Source of the DNA: Vagococcus sp. CY52-2 | GTDB taxonomy: Bacteria > Bacillota > Bacilli > Lactobacillales > Vagococcaceae | Assembly: GCF_022655055.1 (NCBI RefSeq) | Contig: NZ_CP093384.1 | Span: 930,001 to 994,000 of the forward strand | Direction of reading: 5' to 3' | Length of the DNA stretch: 64,000 bases | Part shown: positions 62,091 to 64,000 of the stretch, piece after piece | How positions within the stretch are numbered: the first letter of the stretch is position 1 | How the letters are laid out: each line of letters starts with the position of its first letter | Program-made: the position numbers and the translations under genes | The notes under the pieces: model-generated | Seen by the model: the letters and a program-made list of their open reading frames with translations, nothing else | Told to the model about the DNA's origin: nothing | The model's database searches: none

Positions 62091-64000
62091 ATGTCTAACA
62101 ATCAAAATAATAATCATAATATGCATGATATGCGACATGATTCTATGAAGCATACTGATCACGATATGTCACATATGTCAATGGATCATTCTAAGATGGA
62201 TATGAGTGATCATCAAATGGCAGGTATGGATCACTCCATGCATATGGGAAATTTTAAAAAGAAATTTTTTGTTTCTCTTATTTTAGCTATCCCTATTATA
62301 TTATTATCACCTATGATGGGAATGACACTTCCAATTCAAATTAGCTTTACTGGTTCTGAGTGGATTGTCATGGTTTTATCAACTATCTTATTTTTCTACG
62401 GTGGCCAACCATTTTTAAGTGGAGCACGTATGGAATTAAGTCAAAAGCAACCAGCAATGATGACACTCATCGCCATGGGGATATCGGTTTCTTATTTTTA
62501 TAGTTTATATGGGTTTATCATGAATCTTGTTAATCCAACTACTCATGTCATGAACTTTTTCTGGGAGCTTGCGACGTTAATTGTCGTTATGCTACTCGGT
62601 CATTGGATTGAAATGAATGCAGTAAGTAACGCCAGCAACTCATTAAAAAAAATTGCGGCATTATTACCAGATAATGTCACAAGAATCACACAATCAGGAA
62701 AAGAAGAACAAGTCTCTTTATCTGATGTTCATATTAATGACCAATTGATTGTACGCAGTGGGGATAAAATTCCAGCAGATGGAACGGTTATTAAGGGGAA
62801 TACCATGGTCAACGAATTTATGATTACAGGTGAATCACAAGGTATTGTAAAAAACATCGATGACAAAGTAATCGGCGGGACCATTAATGGAAATGGAACA
62901 ATTGAAATAAAAGTGACTGGCACTGGAAAATCCGGCTATATTTCAAAAGTAATGGACATGGTACAACAAGCTCAAAACGAAAAAATTCCACTAGAATCTT
63001 TATCAGATAAGGTAGCTAAATGGTTGTTTTATGTGGCATTAGGTAGTGGAATCATTAGTTTTATCATTTGGCTTATCATTAGTAAAGATGTTGGGATAGC
63101 ATTTGAGCGTATGGTAACAGTTTTAGTTATTGCCTGCCCACATGCACTTGGTTTAGCCATTCCTTTGGTTATTGCTCGTTCAACTTCTCTTGCTGCTCAA
63201 AATGGTTTATTATTAAAAAATAAAAAAGCACTTGAAGCAACTAACCATATTGACTATGTTTTCTTAGATAAAACAGGCACCTTAACTCAAGGGCAGTTTG
63301 CTGTAACTGGTTTTAACATGATTTCTGATCAGCTATCTGAAAACGAGGCATTAAAAATTATAGGGGCGCTAGAAAAAAATGCTAACCACCCTATCGCTAC
63401 AGGTATCATGGATTATATTAATCAAAAACAATTGACGCCTTATGATTCATCAGATACTCAAGCTATTTCTGGTGTTGGAGTTACAGCTGTAGTCAATGGA
63501 AAAACAGCAAAAATAGTAAATGAAAAAGGATTAACAGATGTGTCTACTCAATTTAATCCTTCAATAAAAAAAGAGTACCAAGAACAAGGAAATACATTGA
63601 GTTTCCTAATATATGATGGTTCACTTATTGCCATGATTGCTCTTGGTGATACCATTAAGCCTGAATCTAAAGAGTTTATTGCTAAATTAAAAGAGCAAGG
63701 TATCACACCTGTTATGTTAACTGGTGATAATCAACAAGCAGCTGAAACAGTTGCTAAATATCTTGGACTTGATCATTATTATAGTGAGTTATTGCCAGGT
63801 GATAAAGAAAAAATTGTGAAAGAATACGTTAATAAAGGTGATAACGTGATGATGGTAGGCGACGGAGTGAATGATGCTCCTAGTTTGATTAGTGCAACAG
63901 TTGGTGTGGCTATTGGTGCTGGAACTGACGTAGCTATTGATTCAGCCGATATTGTTTTAACTAATAGTAATCCTGAAGACGTATTAAAATTACTTAACTT
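62091..64000 (+). CDS. copB: Copper-exporting P1B-type ATPase (CopB type), 3' end outside window
   Basis: First 636 residues; the frame is open at the right edge. N-terminal histidine/methionine-rich tail (about 1-52, many HD, HM and MDH repeats) instead of CxxC domains, then membrane helices, actuator loop MITGESQG, the transmembrane CPH motif at C349-P350-H351, phosphorylation site D393 in DKTGTLTQG, HP in NHPIATG, and the hinge GDGVNDAP. CPH and His-rich N-terminus are typical of CopB-type copper/silver exporters, as in Enterococcus hirae. Start after AAAAGGAGG. Confidence 0.95.
   Translation, partial: MSNNQNNNHNMHDMRHDSMKHTDHDMSHMSMDHSKMDMSDHQMAGMDHSMHMGNFKKKFFVSLILAIPIILLSPMMGMTLPIQISFTGSEWIVMVLSTILFFYGGQPFLSGARMELSQKQPAMMTLIAMGISVSYFYSLYGFIMNLVNPTTHVMNFFWELATLIVVMLLGHWIEMNAVSNASNSLKKIAALLPDNVTRITQSGKEEQVSLSDVHINDQLIVRSGDKIPADGTVIKGNTMVNEFMITGESQGIVKNIDDKVIGGTINGNGTIEIKVTGTGKSGYISKVMDMVQQAQNEKIPLESLSDKVAKWLFYVALGSGIISFIIWLIISKDVGIAFERMVTVLVIACPHALGLAIPLVIARSTSLAAQNGLLLKNKKALEATNHIDYVFLDKTGTLTQGQFAVTGFNMISDQLSENEALKIIGALEKNANHPIATGIMDYINQKQLTPYDSSDTQAISGVGVTAVVNGKTAKIVNEKGLTDVSTQFNPSIKKEYQEQGNTLSFLIYDGSLIAMIALGDTIKPESKEFIAKLKEQGITPVMLTGDNQQAAETVAKYLGLDHYYSELLPGDKEKIVKEYVNKGDNVMMVGDGVNDAPSLISATVGVAIGAGTDVAIDSADIVLTNSNPEDVLKLLN

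Overview
The window is a 64 kb piece of chromosome from a low-GC Gram-positive bacterium of the order Lactobacillales, most likely Enterococcaceae (Enterococcus or Vagococcus type). Evidence: AT-rich DNA, strong AGGAGG-type ribosome sites, extended -10 promoters, anaerobic pyruvate formate-lyase metabolism, a manganese family II pyrophosphatase, the DnaB/DnaI primosome pair of Firmicutes, CtsR control of clpB, LPXTG surface protein and lipoprotein signals. No rRNA, tRNA, CRISPR array, insertion sequence or intact prophage was seen. The genus is inference from gene content only.

Layout. 1-5.2 kb: end of parC, then pflB/pflA (pyruvate to formate and acetyl-CoA) and a PepSY lipoprotein. 5.2-8.9 kb: a decayed regulator/membrane-protein pair, ppaC, a DUF1803-like gene, a thioredoxin-like protein. 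9.2-11.5 kb: a three-gene 5-oxoproline module (two transporter subunits and pyroglutamyl peptidase). 11.8-17.5 kb: SdpI-like protein plus two-component system, UPF0223 protein, inositol-phosphatase-like enzyme, typA. 17.5-18.8 kb: an unusual AT-rich segment with two NrdR-box-like palindromes, short leader ORFs, hairpins and a small winged-helix-like protein. 18.8-31.6 kb: trmK, nif3-like, pepT, CtsR-controlled clpB, lipoprotein, OsmC, a disordered protein before murC, a hotdog protein without a normal start codon, a Bax-inhibitor-like protein and a YtrA-type GntR regulator with its membrane protein. 31.9-42.9 kb: polA-mutM-coaE, a divergent drug exporter, nrdR-dnaB-dnaI, yceD-rpmF, plsY, a CoA-binding protein. 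43.1-48.1 kb: phosphonate/phosphate-ester type ABC transporter fused in one operon with a cytoplasmic nucleotidase-like phosphatase.

48.2-54.3 kb is the clearest accessory region: mazEF-type toxin-antitoxin, gene debris, a large LPXTG adhesin with a thioester domain and six Cna-B domains (two of them duplicated almost exactly at the DNA level), and a decayed type I restriction gene (hsdR). 54.3-59.1 kb: a GTPase/DUF697 protein, DUF805 protein, Eis-type acetyltransferase and lepA. 59.3-62.1 kb is a second decayed stretch with remnants of XRE regulators and a disulfide oxidoreductase between small hypothetical genes. From 62.1 kb to the right edge runs a CopB-type copper ATPase behind a CsoR-like operator.

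Nothing here is certainly a new system. The best candidates for a second look are the NrdR-box/leader/winged-helix unit at 17.6-18.3 kb, the phosphorus transporter joined to an intracellular nucleotidase, the thioester adhesin with a fresh tandem duplication, the start-less hotdog gene, and the set of AATAGT palindromes between the exporter and nrdR.
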